From assembly GCF_029953285.1 (NCBI RefSeq), contig NZ_JASAOI010000004.1, forward strand, positions 1-64,000: a DNA stretch of 64,000 nt, given 5' to 3'. Each line of letters begins with the position of its first letter. The first letter of the stretch is position 1. The stretch is from Yinghuangia seranimata (GTDB taxonomy: Bacteria; Actinomycetota; Actinomycetes; Streptomycetales; Streptomycetaceae). Shown piece by piece: positions 25,516-34,425 of the stretch. Below the pieces are notes generated by a model. It searched no databases and was not told where the DNA came from. It saw only the letters and a list, made by a program, of their open reading frames with translations. A program made the translations under genes and the position numbers.

Positions 25516-28500
25516 TCACGCCGGAATGGCGTAGACCTGCAGGCCGTCACCGCTGCGGTAGATGTGATAGACGGCCGCGCCGTCCTTGACCGTCCAGGCG
25601 CCGTCGGCGTCCACCACCTCGATCAGCGCCTGGTTCGAGAGCCGCACGCCCTGCGAGGCGAAGTCGCGGATGACGGCGGCGATGTTCCGCTGGTTGAAGT
25701 CCGGTTGCGTGGACAGCGACAGCGTGAACAGCGGCGGTGTGGGGGTCCAGTGCGCGACGCCCGGTTGGGGGCCGGGCCCGTGCATGGTCTCGTAGGTGAG
25801 CGCGTAGAGGTTGCGCCAGATGTCGATCGCGATCCGCCCCGCCACCACGTTCTGCGGGGACGGCGTGACACTGGGGTCCGGCGTCCGGACCACGAACGTG
25901 CCGTCGGGCGCGTAGATGTCGAGGATGTAGTGCTCGGGCTTGGACCCGTCGTCGCGGTAGCTCAGGACGTACACGTATCCCTGCGCCTCGACGGCCATGT
26001 CCAGGTACGTGATCGTCCCGACGCGCGCCGGCTGCAGCGGGAAGTAGGTCAGACACGCGCGCACCTCGGTCTTCCCCGGGGTGCCGCTGGACGCGGTGAG
26101 CCGCCAGGCGTCGAGGGCCGTCTGGTCCACGATCAGCCACTGCTCTCCGGTCTTCTCGGTGGTGATCTGCACCTTCGTCAGCCGCCGGTTGATGACGAGC
26201 GTTCCGTCCGTGGCGGAGATGCCCCAGGCGAACCCGCGCGGGTCGGTGATCGTCCACGCCGAGCCGGCGTCCACGACCTTGATCTGCGCGCTGGACGTCG
26301 GGTCGGTCATGTTGTCCGGGTCGTAGGCGAGGTCCACGCCCTGTTCGGAGAGCGCCTGGATCAGCGGGTCGTTGGCCGGCTTGAAGGCGCCCGTGTCGAG
26401 CTGGGCCGAGAACGAGCGGTCGAGCGAACCGCTGGTCGTCAGACCCGCTGCCGCCCACGCGGCCTGGATGACCTCGGGGACCGAGCCGCTGGTCAGTTCG
26501 TCGGCGATCGCGGCGGTGTCGAGCATGAGCAGGGACGGTCGCGGTGTGAACGAGGGAACGCCGTTGCCCTTCGTGTCGAACGCCTGGACGCGGCGGTTGA
26601 CCGTCTCCAGCACCAGGATCCGCCCGTCGGGGGCCGTTGCCAGCGCCCGCGGACCTTGCAGCAGCCCCTGCCGCAGCCCTTCACCGGAAACCATCAGCGC
26701 GGTGGGCGCCTGGCCGTCGGGCGACGGTGCACTCGGCAGGCTCAGCAGCATCAGCTTCTGGGTCTGCCACGAGCACGCCACCACGGTGCTGCTGGAGTGG
26801 ATCGCCGCGGCGTCGACGTTCTCCATCGGCAGCGAGCCCCAGCTCATCAGTCCGGGGTCCTCGAGCCCGAAGGTCGTGCGCTGGTCGTTGAGCGTGACCT
26901 TGCGCAGGTTCATGTTGCCGCCGCGCGGATCGACGACGAAGTTCGTCTGGTCGATCACGTTGCTGTTGGTTACGGGTGTGTAGGCGATGGCCGGACGGTC
27001 GGTCAGGCCGATGCCAGAGCGTTTGAGCTGCGACCCCGGCTGCGCGAGCACCGACAGGTTCTGGACCGCGTACAACTGCGCGTCGGACACGGGAGCGCTC
27101 GGGTTGTCGGGGGACAGGCCCTGGCCCGAGGCCCGCCACGCGTACCCGATCTGGAACGCGCTGTTGTTGATGCTCATCCCGACGAGTTCGCACAGCGTCC
27201 CGCCGCTGCCGCAGGCCAGCGAGGTGACCGGTGTCGCCGGCGGCAGGCCGCCCGCCACCCACGTGAACGCGTGTCCGTCCGTGACGACCCGTTCCTTGAA
27301 CACGTACTGCGTGTCCGCCGCGAGCGGCACCAGGTTCTCCGTGATCTTCTGGTCGCCCAGTGGCAGCGTGGTGCCGGACGTCGGCGTCGCGGTACGCCAG
27401 TCGCTCTGCCACGACCCGGCGAGCCAGCCGTTCTTGCTGTAGACGCCCGTGAAGATCCGGAAATCGCCGCCCGCGGGAACGTCGGAGAACTTCAGCGGGA
27501 TCGGCGCGTTGCTGGTCGTGGTGGGCAGGTCGTCCTGCAGCCGAATGCTCGTCCCGTCCCGGTACTCCAGGGTGGCGACGTACTTCGTCGCGACGGCCGG
27601 CCACACCGCGGTCTCGGGGCGCCCGGCCTCGCCGTGCGCCGGGTCGGGGTGGAGCGTGAGGGTCACGTCGATGGCACGCTTTGCGGTGACGGTGATGCAC
27701 GCCGGCGACGACAGCACCTGGCCGGTCGTGACCATCATCTCCTCGAAGTTCAGACCCGCTGCGGCGAGCTTGAGCACCCAGCCCACCGGGCCGAACGCCG
27801 ACGAGATCGCACCGCTGCCGACCTTGGTGAGCAGCCACTGGCCGAGCTTTTCGAGCCCCTTCTGCACCACCAGGGTGAGCACGGCGTCGGCGCAGGCGGT
27901 CAGGATCTTCTTGGTGTTCGTCAGCGCCGACGCGGTCGCCACGCCGCCGCCCACCACGCCGAACCCGACGGCGAGGGTCGAGGCGAGCAGATCGGGGTCG
28001 TTGACGATCTTGTTGAACAGCTTGCTGTCGGTGAACGCCGTGCCGGCGATCAGCAGGACGGTCGGAACGCCGTACTGCCACAGACCGGTGAGCAGCGCGC
28101 CGCGCCAACTGACGTCCGGGTCCCAGTCGGTGGTGCCGAGACTGCCGAAGTACAGCTGCACGCCGCTCGCCTTACCCAGCGGCAGCCGCAAGGGAGTGGG
28201 GTCCGTCCAGGTCGGAATCCCCATGATCGTGTTGGTCGCGGAGATCGAGTACAGGAGTTGTTTGTCCCCGATGGGGCGTTCCTTGTCGTCGATCAGCTGG
28301 TAGCCGGTGTAGAGCGTGCGCAGGTACTGGTTCGAGGCGTCGATCGAGAAGGTGCCCTTGTCGTCGACGACGATCGAGCGCGGGTCCACCCCGACGCCGT
28401 GGTGGTCGGTGCGTTCGGTGACCGTCCACTTGTACGACACGTCGCCCAGTGCCGTGGTGGCAAAGGCGCGGGGGTCCGGCGCGGGTTGGTCGATGACGCT

Positions 28501-29400
28501 CGTGCCCGGGGTCGGCGCCCAGGTCTTGCCGGAGAGCCGCATGTCGTCGAGCGCCGTCTTGCGCGCGCCGCCCGTGCACGGCTGCGCGGCCGCGTCGACG
28601 TTGGGGTCCAGCGTGTAGGTGTACAGCGGCTGGCCGGTCGTGAAGCCGCCCTGGGCGTCCGTGAGGTCGTACCCGGCCGACATCGGGGCCCCGGTCTTGT
28701 CGGTGCAGCGCACCACCGGTGACCACGACGGCGACGCCGCGATCGCCTGGGACAGCACCTGCATCGCGTTGTACTGGTCCGGATCGACCTCCGGGTCGGG
28801 CAGGATGTGGTCGTTCAGGATGATCGTCGCGGTGTAGCCCTGGATGTTGGCCAGTTCGGGATGGTGGCTGACGAGCGCGCCCGCGGTGTCCAGCGTTGTC
28901 ACGAGATTCTGGGCGGCGACGAGGGTGCCGATGGCCTCCTCGGGGTCGTCGGGCAGCGCGGTCATGCCGAGCGAGGCGAGCTTGGCCGAGTGCAGGCGCG
29001 GGCGGTCGACGAGCGAGGCACGGTGGAACGCGCGCAGCCGCTCGACGGGTTGCTTGGCGAGTTGCAGCTGCTTGGCGTAGAAGGCGCGCAGGTGTCCCTC
29101 GGGAAGGTGGACGGCCATCAGCTTGACCTCGGCCAGGTGCACACCCGGGGGCGCCGGCTCGATCACCCGGACGAATCGTACGGCCGGAGTGGCGAACTCC
29201 TCGTCGGGCACGTCCGCGTAGTGCGTGAACGCCTCGCGCGCCGAGTCCGGCAGCGCGGCCAGCGCGGGGTTGGCGGACACGGCGTTCGACCGGGTGGCGT
29301 CGTCGTGACCGCGGAGCTCGAAGGAGGCGGCGCCCAGCACCTCCACCTCCAGACCGTCGGTCGTGTCGAGGTGCCGCAGGTCGAAGTGGAACAGCGTCAT
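25516..29400 (-). CDS. large multidomain protein with hydrophobic core segment and propeller-like repeats
   Basis: A 1294-residue protein heading the three-gene operon. Residues 1-130 are beta-rich (MTLFHFDLRHLDTTDGLEVE). A hydrophobic and amphipathic helical region at about 430-560 (YGVPTVLLIAGTAF, LLASTLAVGFGVVGGGVATA, AISSAFGPVGWVLKLAAAG) lies inside an otherwise soluble-looking chain. Residues about 560-800 look like beta-sandwich domains. NHL-type propeller repeats occur near 913 (GPRALATAPDGRILVLETVN), 1130 and 1187. A module with W-x-(I/V)-x-D occurs at about 1013-1071 and at the extreme C-terminus (1243-1294), and also in the pentapeptide protein. No signal peptide. The ATG has GAGGAG seven bases upstream. 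I do not recognise the family; a pore-forming or surface-binding role is only a guess. Confidence 0.75.
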   Translation of the reverse strand: MTLFHFDLRHLDTTDGLEVEVLGAASFELRGHDDATRSNAVSANPALAALPDSAREAFTHYADVPDEEFATPAVRFVRVIEPAPPGVHLAEVKLMAVHLPEGHLRAFYAKQLQLAKQPVERLRAFHRASLVDRPRLHSAKLASLGMTALPDDPEEAIGTLVAAQNLVTTLDTAGALVSHHPELANIQGYTATIILNDHILPDPEVDPDQYNAMQVLSQAIAASPSWSPVVRCTDKTGAPMSAGYDLTDAQGGFTTGQPLYTYTLDPNVDAAAQPCTGGARKTALDDMRLSGKTWAPTPGTSVIDQPAPDPRAFATTALGDVSYKWTVTERTDHHGVGVDPRSIVVDDKGTFSIDASNQYLRTLYTGYQLIDDKERPIGDKQLLYSISATNTIMGIPTWTDPTPLRLPLGKASGVQLYFGSLGTTDWDPDVSWRGALLTGLWQYGVPTVLLIAGTAFTDSKLFNKIVNDPDLLASTLAVGFGVVGGGVATASALTNTKKILTACADAVLTLVVQKGLEKLGQWLLTKVGSGAISSAFGPVGWVLKLAAAGLNFEEMMVTTGQVLSSPACITVTAKRAIDVTLTLHPDPAHGEAGRPETAVWPAVATKYVATLEYRDGTSIRLQDDLPTTTSNAPIPLKFSDVPAGGDFRIFTGVYSKNGWLAGSWQSDWRTATPTSGTTLPLGDQKITENLVPLAADTQYVFKERVVTDGHAFTWVAGGLPPATPVTSLACGSGGTLCELVGMSINNSAFQIGYAWRASGQGLSPDNPSAPVSDAQLYAVQNLSVLAQPGSQLKRSGIGLTDRPAIAYTPVTNSNVIDQTNFVVDPRGGNMNLRKVTLNDQRTTFGLEDPGLMSWGSLPMENVDAAAIHSSSTVVACSWQTQKLMLLSLPSAPSPDGQAPTALMVSGEGLRQGLLQGPRALATAPDGRILVLETVNRRVQAFDTKGNGVPSFTPRPSLLMLDTAAIADELTSGSVPEVIQAAWAAAGLTTSGSLDRSFSAQLDTGAFKPANDPLIQALSEQGVDLAYDPDNMTDPTSSAQIKVVDAGSAWTITDPRGFAWGISATDGTLVINRRLTKVQITTEKTGEQWLIVDQTALDAWRLTASSGTPGKTEVRACLTYFPLQPARVGTITYLDMAVEAQGYVYVLSYRDDGSKPEHYILDIYAPDGTFVVRTPDPSVTPSPQNVVAGRIAIDIWRNLYALTYETMHGPGPQPGVAHWTPTPPLFTLSLSTQPDFNQRNIAAVIRDFASQGVRLSNQALIEVVDADGAWTVKDGAAVYHIYRSGDGLQVYAIPA

Positions 29401-29814
29401 GGGGGGTCTCCTCGGCTCGTCGCCGACACGACCTGCACGGAGCCAGGCACAAACAGGTGCCTGGAGGCCCACTGACGTCGTTCCTGAGGCGCCGCGGACA
29501 CGGCCGGTAGCGGTGTCGGGCAGTTGGGTTCCGCAAGGGAGGTCTCAACCACGGCGCCGCGAGAACGTGGACAAGCTCCTCATGGGCACTCTGGGCGATC
29601 CCTACAACCTCTCCTCCATAGTCCGAACAGGTGAGATCGGTTCGCCAATCGGATTACTCCATCTGGGGGTGCCCGATTTCATCCGCGCAGGTCGGGCGGC
29701 GTGTCGGATATCCGTGGCCGGCGCGGCCGGATCGGCCGGGACGCCGCCAGCGCGCGGCGAGCGGGCGCCGCCGCTTTCGACCACCAGGGGTAGCCGCTCG
29801 TCCTTGCGTCGGAA
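29401..29814. other. intergenic region upstream of the BPI-like operon
   Basis: About 410 bases between the minus-strand operon and the serine hydrolase operator. The stretch 29595-29690 is less G+C-rich than its surroundings and probably holds the operon promoter; TTGGCG on the minus strand near 29648 is a weak -35 candidate. A plus-strand frame through it has mixed codon use and is not annotated. Confidence 0.35.
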
Positions 29815-29839
29815 GAACCGACGGTGTCACCATTGGTTC
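29815..29839. promoter_or_regulatory. TetR-type operator, copy 1 (serine hydrolase promoter)
   Basis: A 25-base site that begins GAACC, ends GGTTC and has the inner core TGTCACCATTGGTTC. A second 25-base site at 33150-33174 matches it at both ends and in the core. Positions 29829-29837 (ACCATTGGT) are a perfect 4-1-4 palindrome. It lies 35 bases before the hydrolase start, where it would overlap the promoter. The TetR gene at 31149 is the obvious regulator. Confidence 0.7.
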
Positions 29840-29874
29840 AAAATTATGGCCCGTGCGATTGTCGGAGGTCCGGA

Positions 29875-31095
29875 GTGCGGACAAACAGAGGAGTCCGAGG
29901 CGGCATGCCGGCTGCCTGGGCGGCGGCCGTAGGTGTCGCGGCCGGGGCGGCTTGGCTGTGGCGGCATCAGGCCGAGGTTGCGACGTCGCGGCCGTTCAAC
30001 GAGTGGACGTTCACGCACACGGCAGCCCTGCTGCCGACCGAGACCGTGCCGCGCGCGGTGCGGCCGCGGCTGCTGCCCCATGAGCCGCGCGGCCTCGAGG
30101 AGTTCACGTACGACTACGCCGGCGCGCGGCGCACGCTCGCTGACCTGCACAAGCGCACGTTCACCACCGGGTTCGCGGTCGTGCACCGCGGAGCGCTGGT
30201 GCACGAGTGCTATCCGGGGCGATTCGCCTCGCCGCAGGCCCGCTTCCAGCTGTTCTCCGTGACCAAGTCGGTCACCTCGATGCTGGTCGGCATCGCGCTC
30301 GAGGAGGGCGCCATCGCGTCGGTGGACGAGACGGCGGTCTCCTACCGCCCGGAGCTGGCGGGCACCGCGTACGACGGTCCGACGATCGAGCACCTGCTCC
30401 ACATGAGCAGCGGCGCGGGCTTTGTGGAGGACTACACCGACCCGGACGGGGCGATCGCGCGCTTCGAGCGCGCGGTCATGGGCGGCGGGTCGATCCTGGA
30501 CGTGCTGCGTGCGGTGCCGACCGTGGCCAAGCCGGGGACGGTGTTCAACTACTCGACCATGGACAGCCAAGTGCTGGGCTGGGTGTTGGAATCGGCGACG
30601 GGGATGTCGCTGGCCCGGTACGCGGCGGAGCGGCTGTGGGGCCCGATCGGGGCCGAGCGTGACGCGTACTACTTCCTCACCCGCGGGCGTCCGCGCACGG
30701 CGCTGGGCGGCGGTTCGTTCAACGCGGCGATCCGGGACATCGCGCGGTTGGGCCTGCTGATGGCGCGCGGCGGAGCGGTGGACGGGCGGCAGATCGTGCC
30801 CGAGGCGTGGGTCGAGCGCGGTCGCGGGGCGGGCCTGGCGCATCTGGAGGCCGGGGCACTCGGGCCGGAGGTCCCGGAGTGGTACGGGTACGCCAACCAG
30901 TGGTGGACGCTGGGCGGCGAGCACCGGGCCTTCACCGGGCTGGGCATCCACGGGCAGTTCCTCTGGGTCGACCCGGAGGCGGACGTGGTGGTGGTCAAGA
31001 CCAGTGCGTGGTCCACGGCGGAGGACCTCGAGCGGGAGGCCGAGACGGTGGCGGCGCTGACCGCGCTCGTCTCCCACCTGGACGCGGGCCGCTGA
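29875..31095 (+). CDS. beta-lactamase-family serine hydrolase (6-aminohexanoate-dimer hydrolase-like)
   Basis: A 406-residue hydrolase of the serine beta-lactamase/penicillin-binding-protein superfamily. The nucleophile motif S-x-x-K is SVTK (Ser128, Lys131), the second motif Tyr is in FNYSTMDSQVLGWVLE (Tyr226), and GIHGQFLWVDPEADVVVV supplies the third motif with His in place of Lys. This combination is usual for esterases and NylB-type amide hydrolases rather than true beta-lactamases. An N-terminal hydrophobic helix (AAWAAAVGVAAGAAWLW) suggests membrane anchoring or export. The GTG at 29875 has GGAGG six bases upstream; an ATG at 29905 is the alternative. A TetR operator precedes it and the TetR gene follows 53 bases downstream. 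Confidence 0.87.
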   Translation: MRTNRGVRGGMPAAWAAAVGVAAGAAWLWRHQAEVATSRPFNEWTFTHTAALLPTETVPRAVRPRLLPHEPRGLEEFTYDYAGARRTLADLHKRTFTTGFAVVHRGALVHECYPGRFASPQARFQLFSVTKSVTSMLVGIALEEGAIASVDETAVSYRPELAGTAYDGPTIEHLLHMSSGAGFVEDYTDPDGAIARFERAVMGGGSILDVLRAVPTVAKPGTVFNYSTMDSQVLGWVLESATGMSLARYAAERLWGPIGAERDAYYFLTRGRPRTALGGGSFNAAIRDIARLGLLMARGGAVDGRQIVPEAWVERGRGAGLAHLEAGALGPEVPEWYGYANQWWTLGGEHRAFTGLGIHGQFLWVDPEADVVVVKTSAWSTAEDLEREAETVAALTALVSHLDAGR

Positions 31096-31148
31096 GCGGC
31101 TCACCGGCGGCCCCGGGTTCCGCTGTGACGGTCGATAGGATGGCCGCC

Positions 31149-31859
31149 ATGACGGAATCCGGGGCCGCAGCCGCGCCGAAGGCGAAGGCCCGACGCGGCC
31201 GTCCGCCGTCCACGTCGCTGAACCGGCAGCTGATCCTGGACACCGCGCTCGCCCTCGTCGAGCGCGAGGGGCCCGACGCGCTGACGCTGCGTCGTCTGGG
31301 CACGGACCTGGGGGCCAACCACACAGCGGTGCTGCGGCACTTCGCGGGCAAGGACGAGATCCTGCTCGGGCTTGCCGAGCGGCTGATCCAAGAGGCCATG
31401 GAAGGCTTCGTGCCGTCCGACGACTGGCGGCAGACTTTGGAGTCGCTGGCGCGCCGGGTGCGGGCGGCCTGCCTGGCCCATCCGCACGTCGCGGTGCTCG
31501 TGGGCACCCGCGTCTCGAGCCGGGCGGCGGAGTTCCGCGGCGCGGACGTGGTCGTCGGCGCTCTGCGCCGGGCCGGTTTCGCGGACCGCGACGCCGCCCG
31601 CTACTACCGGTCGCTGGTGGACACGGCCATGGCGTTGGCGTCGTACGAGGCCGCCGTCGCCGCGCTCGACAGTGCCTCCCGGGAAAGCGACCGGATGGCC
31701 TGGCGCCGGGAGTACCTGGCCGTGTCGCCGACCCGGTATCCGGACCTTGCGGCGGTGGCCCCGTATCTGGCCGAGGCCGACGAGGACGACCAGTTCGAGA
31801 CGACGCTCGGCCTGATCCTCGACGCCGTCGAGCTTCGCGCACGCGCCGCGCGCCGGTGA
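31149..31859 (+). CDS. TetR-family transcriptional regulator
   Basis: A 236-residue repressor. RRGRPPSTSLNRQLILDTALALVEREG then LTLRRLGTDLGANHTAVLRHFAGKDEIL is a standard TetR DNA-binding domain (residues about 15-70), although LGANHTAVLRHF replaces the more common pattern with Tyr. The C-terminal ligand domain is helical and includes DTAMALASYEAA. It follows the serine hydrolase in the same direction and converges on the MFS gene. Identical 25-base operators lie before both neighbours (29815 and 33150), so it probably represses the hydrolase, itself and the pump until a ligand binds. The ATG at 31149 is selected; another at 31140 is in frame. Confidence 0.9.
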   Translation: MTESGAAAAPKAKARRGRPPSTSLNRQLILDTALALVEREGPDALTLRRLGTDLGANHTAVLRHFAGKDEILLGLAERLIQEAMEGFVPSDDWRQTLESLARRVRAACLAHPHVAVLVGTRVSSRAAEFRGADVVVGALRRAGFADRDAARYYRSLVDTAMALASYEAAVAALDSASRESDRMAWRREYLAVSPTRYPDLAAVAPYLAEADEDDQFETTLGLILDAVELRARAARR

Positions 31860-31914
31860 ATACCTGACCGACCAAGCGGTCTTCGGGAAGTGTGCCCCAC
31901 GTCCCGGAGGCCGC

Positions 31915-33117
31915 TCAGCGTGCGACGGCCGGCGCCGGCTCGCCGACGCCGGGTTGCGGCTCGACCATCTGCCCGCCCGCGGCCCCGACGTGACGGGCGG
32001 TGCGCAGCAACGGGACGGCGGCGACGCCGGTCGCGGCCGCCAGCGTCAGGCCCAGCACGGTCGGGCCCGTCGCCTCCAGAACCCCGCCGACCGCGGCCGG
32101 ACCGATTCCGGTGCCGATCGCCAGCGCCCCGGCGGCCGCGGCGGCCCAGCGCCCGCTGGGGTCGGCGGCGGTGACGACGCCGAGGGTCTGCACCAGAAGT
32201 CCGACGTAGCACACCTGCCAGACGACCGTCGCCGCCGCGTAGACCGGTGCGTGCGGGCAGGCCGCGACCAGCAGCTTGGCCAGTGCCTCCGCGACCAGCA
32301 CGACCAGCATGGTGGGCACCCGCCCGACGCGGCGGGCGGCCACCGCGGTCGCGGTCACGCCGACGAGTGCGGCGAGGCCGGCCACGGCCAGCACCGCGGA
32401 GACCGCGGCCGAGGAGAGCCCGGCGTGCCGCTCGCCCAGGACCCCCGCGTACGACCAGGCGCCCTGGTCGGTCACAGCCAGCAGGGTCACCGCCGCGAGG
32501 AACCACCAGGGCGGCGCGTCGGCCGGGAGGTGCTCCGGGTGCGGCTCAGCGCCCTCCGGCAACCCGCGCACCAGCCACCACGCCGGCGCGCAGCACGCGG
32601 CGACCACCGCGAAGCCGGCCGCCCCGCCCCACAACGCGTTCGCCTGCGGCACCGCTATCAACAACGCGGCGAGTACGACGGTGCTCCCGAACACGGCCAC
32701 CGCCGAAGCCCGTTCGCTGTCCCGCGTGGCTGCGATCGCCGCGGCGGCAGCGGCGAACGCCGCCCCCAGCCCCGCACCCGCGACCACGTTGGCCGCGACC
32801 AGGACGGCGACGTCGGGCGCCATGGCGGCCGCGCCGAGACCGGCTGCCGCCGCGACCAATCCCCACCGCGCCATGCGGACCCGACCCGGCCGCATCGCCC
32901 GGCGGGACAGCAGGAGCGCCGCGACGGCCGTGGCCAGGAGCTGTGCCGCGGCGACCGCCCCGCAGGCGCTGTCGGACAGGTGGAACCGCCGGCCGAACCC
33001 GTCGAGCAGCACCGGCATCACGGTGCCTCCGACGTTCCCCATGGCGCTGCCGGTGATCAGCGCGGTACCCACCGCCGCCGTCAGCACGGTTCCCGCGCCG
33101 GTTGTGCCGCGACTCAT
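31915..33117 (-). CDS. MFS transporter
   Basis: A 400-residue membrane protein with about 12 hydrophobic helices rich in Ala, Val and Gly. The loop after helix 2 (LLLSRRAMRPGRVRMARWG) is the MFS motif A position in degenerate form, and a charged central loop (RGLPEGAEPHPEHLPADAPP) separates the two six-helix halves. Likely an exporter of a small molecule; substrate unknown. The ATG at 33117 is preceded by GGAGG at five bases; the longer open frame to 34194 is antisense to the Lrp gene. A TetR-type operator sits 33 bases upstream and overlaps a possible TATGGT -10 box, tying the pump to the TetR gene that converges on it. Confidence 0.87.
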   Translation of the reverse strand: MSRGTTGAGTVLTAAVGTALITGSAMGNVGGTVMPVLLDGFGRRFHLSDSACGAVAAAQLLATAVAALLLSRRAMRPGRVRMARWGLVAAAAGLGAAAMAPDVAVLVAANVVAGAGLGAAFAAAAAAIAATRDSERASAVAVFGSTVVLAALLIAVPQANALWGGAAGFAVVAACCAPAWWLVRGLPEGAEPHPEHLPADAPPWWFLAAVTLLAVTDQGAWSYAGVLGERHAGLSSAAVSAVLAVAGLAALVGVTATAVAARRVGRVPTMLVVLVAEALAKLLVAACPHAPVYAAATVVWQVCYVGLLVQTLGVVTAADPSGRWAAAAAGALAIGTGIGPAAVGGVLEATGPTVLGLTLAAATGVAAVPLLRTARHVGAAGGQMVEPQPGVGEPAPAVAR

Positions 33118-33149
33118 CTGGTCCTCCGGGGAGCTGCGGAAAGATTTAC

Positions 33150-33174
33150 GAACCATAGCTGTCACCACTGGTTC
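33150..33174. promoter_or_regulatory. TetR-type operator, copy 2 (MFS promoter)
   Basis: A 25-base site starting GAACC and ending TGGTTC, with ACCACTGGT (33164-33172) as palindromic centre, sharing TGTCACCA and both ends with copy 1 at 29815. It is 33 bases upstream of the MFS start, over the probable promoter. Confidence 0.7.
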
Positions 33175-33230
33175 TGAATAGAGACGACCAGAGACCGCGC
33201 GGGGGTTGGTTCCGCGGTGGCCGGTCCGTG

Positions 33231-34253
33231 TCAGGCAGCCGGCTCGCGCCACACGTCGGGAGGCACGACGCCGACCGACCGGCCCTCCCGGTCCAGGAGC
33301 CGCCCGAGGAGCTTGTCGTGACGCATGGACACCGTGCGGTTCGCGACGACCACGTCCGGGTGGACGTCGCCCAGGCGCCCCTCGAACGCGAGGATGTCGC
33401 CGACCGTGTGCAGGCTGGCCTGGACCAGCAGGTTGTGGTCGCCCGTCACGGCCGCGCAGTTGCGCACCTGCGGGAGCCTGACCAGCGCGTGGCCGATGGC
33501 GGACAGATGTTTGACGGGCGCCGAGGCCCGGAACGTGACGGCGACCGGCCACCCGCCGAGCGGGCGGGCGAAGTCGCACCGGAAGCGGAACAGGCCGAGC
33601 CGGACCAACTGGTCGACACGGCGTCGGACGGTCGGCGCGGTCGTGCCCAAGCCGTCGGCCAACGCCTGGTAGGAGGCGCGCCCGTCCACGGACAGCAGCC
33701 CGAGCAGCGCACGGTCCCGGTCGGTGATCTCGTGCGAGCCGGCGGCCTGGTCGTCGCCCCCTGAACCGGATGGTGCGGCCAGGCGGGAACGCTGCCCTGC
33801 GTCCAACGCGTCGATCCGCCACCGGCCGCCCTCGGTGAACATGTGACTGACGATGCTCGAACGCACCGCGGCGACGTCCGGTACGGCCGACAGGACGTCG
33901 AGCGTGTAGCGGGACATGGCCGCCACGTCGCCGGTGGCCACCGTGACGAGGAGACGGTGGGTGTCCGCGGGCCGCTCGATGGTCACCGCCTGGGGGTGTC
34001 GCCCCAGCACGGCGGCCACCCCGGCGGCGGAGCCGGCCGTGCAGTCGATCTCCACGTACGCCACGCAGAGCTGGTCGAACAGCCTGGGGCCGGGCGAGGC
34101 GCCGACCCAGACCTCGCCCCGGTCGGCGAGGCGGCCGTAGCGGCGGGCGACCGTGACCGGGTCCACGTCCAGGACGCGGGCCAGGTCCGTCCACGAGGCG
34201 CGGGGCCGCACCTGCAACGCGTGGACGAGAGCGAGGTCCGCTTCGCTCAGCAT
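33231..34253 (-). CDS. Lrp/AsnC-family regulator with two DNA-binding and two ligand domains
   Basis: A 340-residue tandem Lrp protein. The first half has [39 protein letters not shown] (helix-turn-helix) and the RAM-type domain [20 protein letters not shown]. The second half repeats this with [38 protein letters not shown] and [23 protein letters not shown]. Double-length Lrp proteins are common in actinomycetes and usually respond to an amino or organic acid. It is divergent from the lactate monooxygenase-like gene with 172 bases between, so it probably controls that gene. The ATG at 34253 starts directly at the first helix; its ribosome site (GGAAGG at 11 bases) is weak. Confidence 0.9.
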   Translation of the reverse strand: MLSEADLALVHALQVRPRASWTDLARVLDVDPVTVARRYGRLADRGEVWVGASPGPRLFDQLCVAYVEIDCTAGSAAGVAAVLGRHPQAVTIERPADTHRLLVTVATGDVAAMSRYTLDVLSAVPDVAAVRSSIVSHMFTEGGRWRIDALDAGQRSRLAAPSGSGGDDQAAGSHEITDRDRALLGLLSVDGRASYQALADGLGTTAPTVRRRVDQLVRLGLFRFRCDFARPLGGWPVAVTFRASAPVKHLSAIGHALVRLPQVRNCAAVTGDHNLLVQASLHTVGDILAFEGRLGDVHPDVVVANRTVSMRHDKLLGRLLDREGRSVGVVPPDVWREPAA

Positions 34254-34425
34254 GCCGACCACGGCCTTCCGATCTGATGCTTGGTTTCCTGCGTCTGGAG
34301 ACGGAAGGCTACCGGGAACCTGCAATCAGCCCCGGATCCATCCGTGCTGTCCGACGTTGGTCACCCTCGACCGGCACCTCCGCCGGACGGGAACGACGAA
34401 CCGTGACCACGAATCGGGTGTCCGC

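Noticed and set aside
25564..28722. A 1052-codon plus-strand open frame
   Set aside because: Antisense to the 1294-residue gene; low-complexity Arg/Gly/Val composition and no ribosome site.
29363..29932. Plus-strand frame containing a protein-like stretch MGTLGDPYNLSSIVRTG
   Set aside because: Mixed codon use, overlaps the start of the giant gene and the TetR operator, and no homologous pattern recognised.
31860..31914. Possible terminator between TetR and MFS genes
   Set aside because: Only five-base arms (GACCG/CGGTC) could be found; too weak to annotate.
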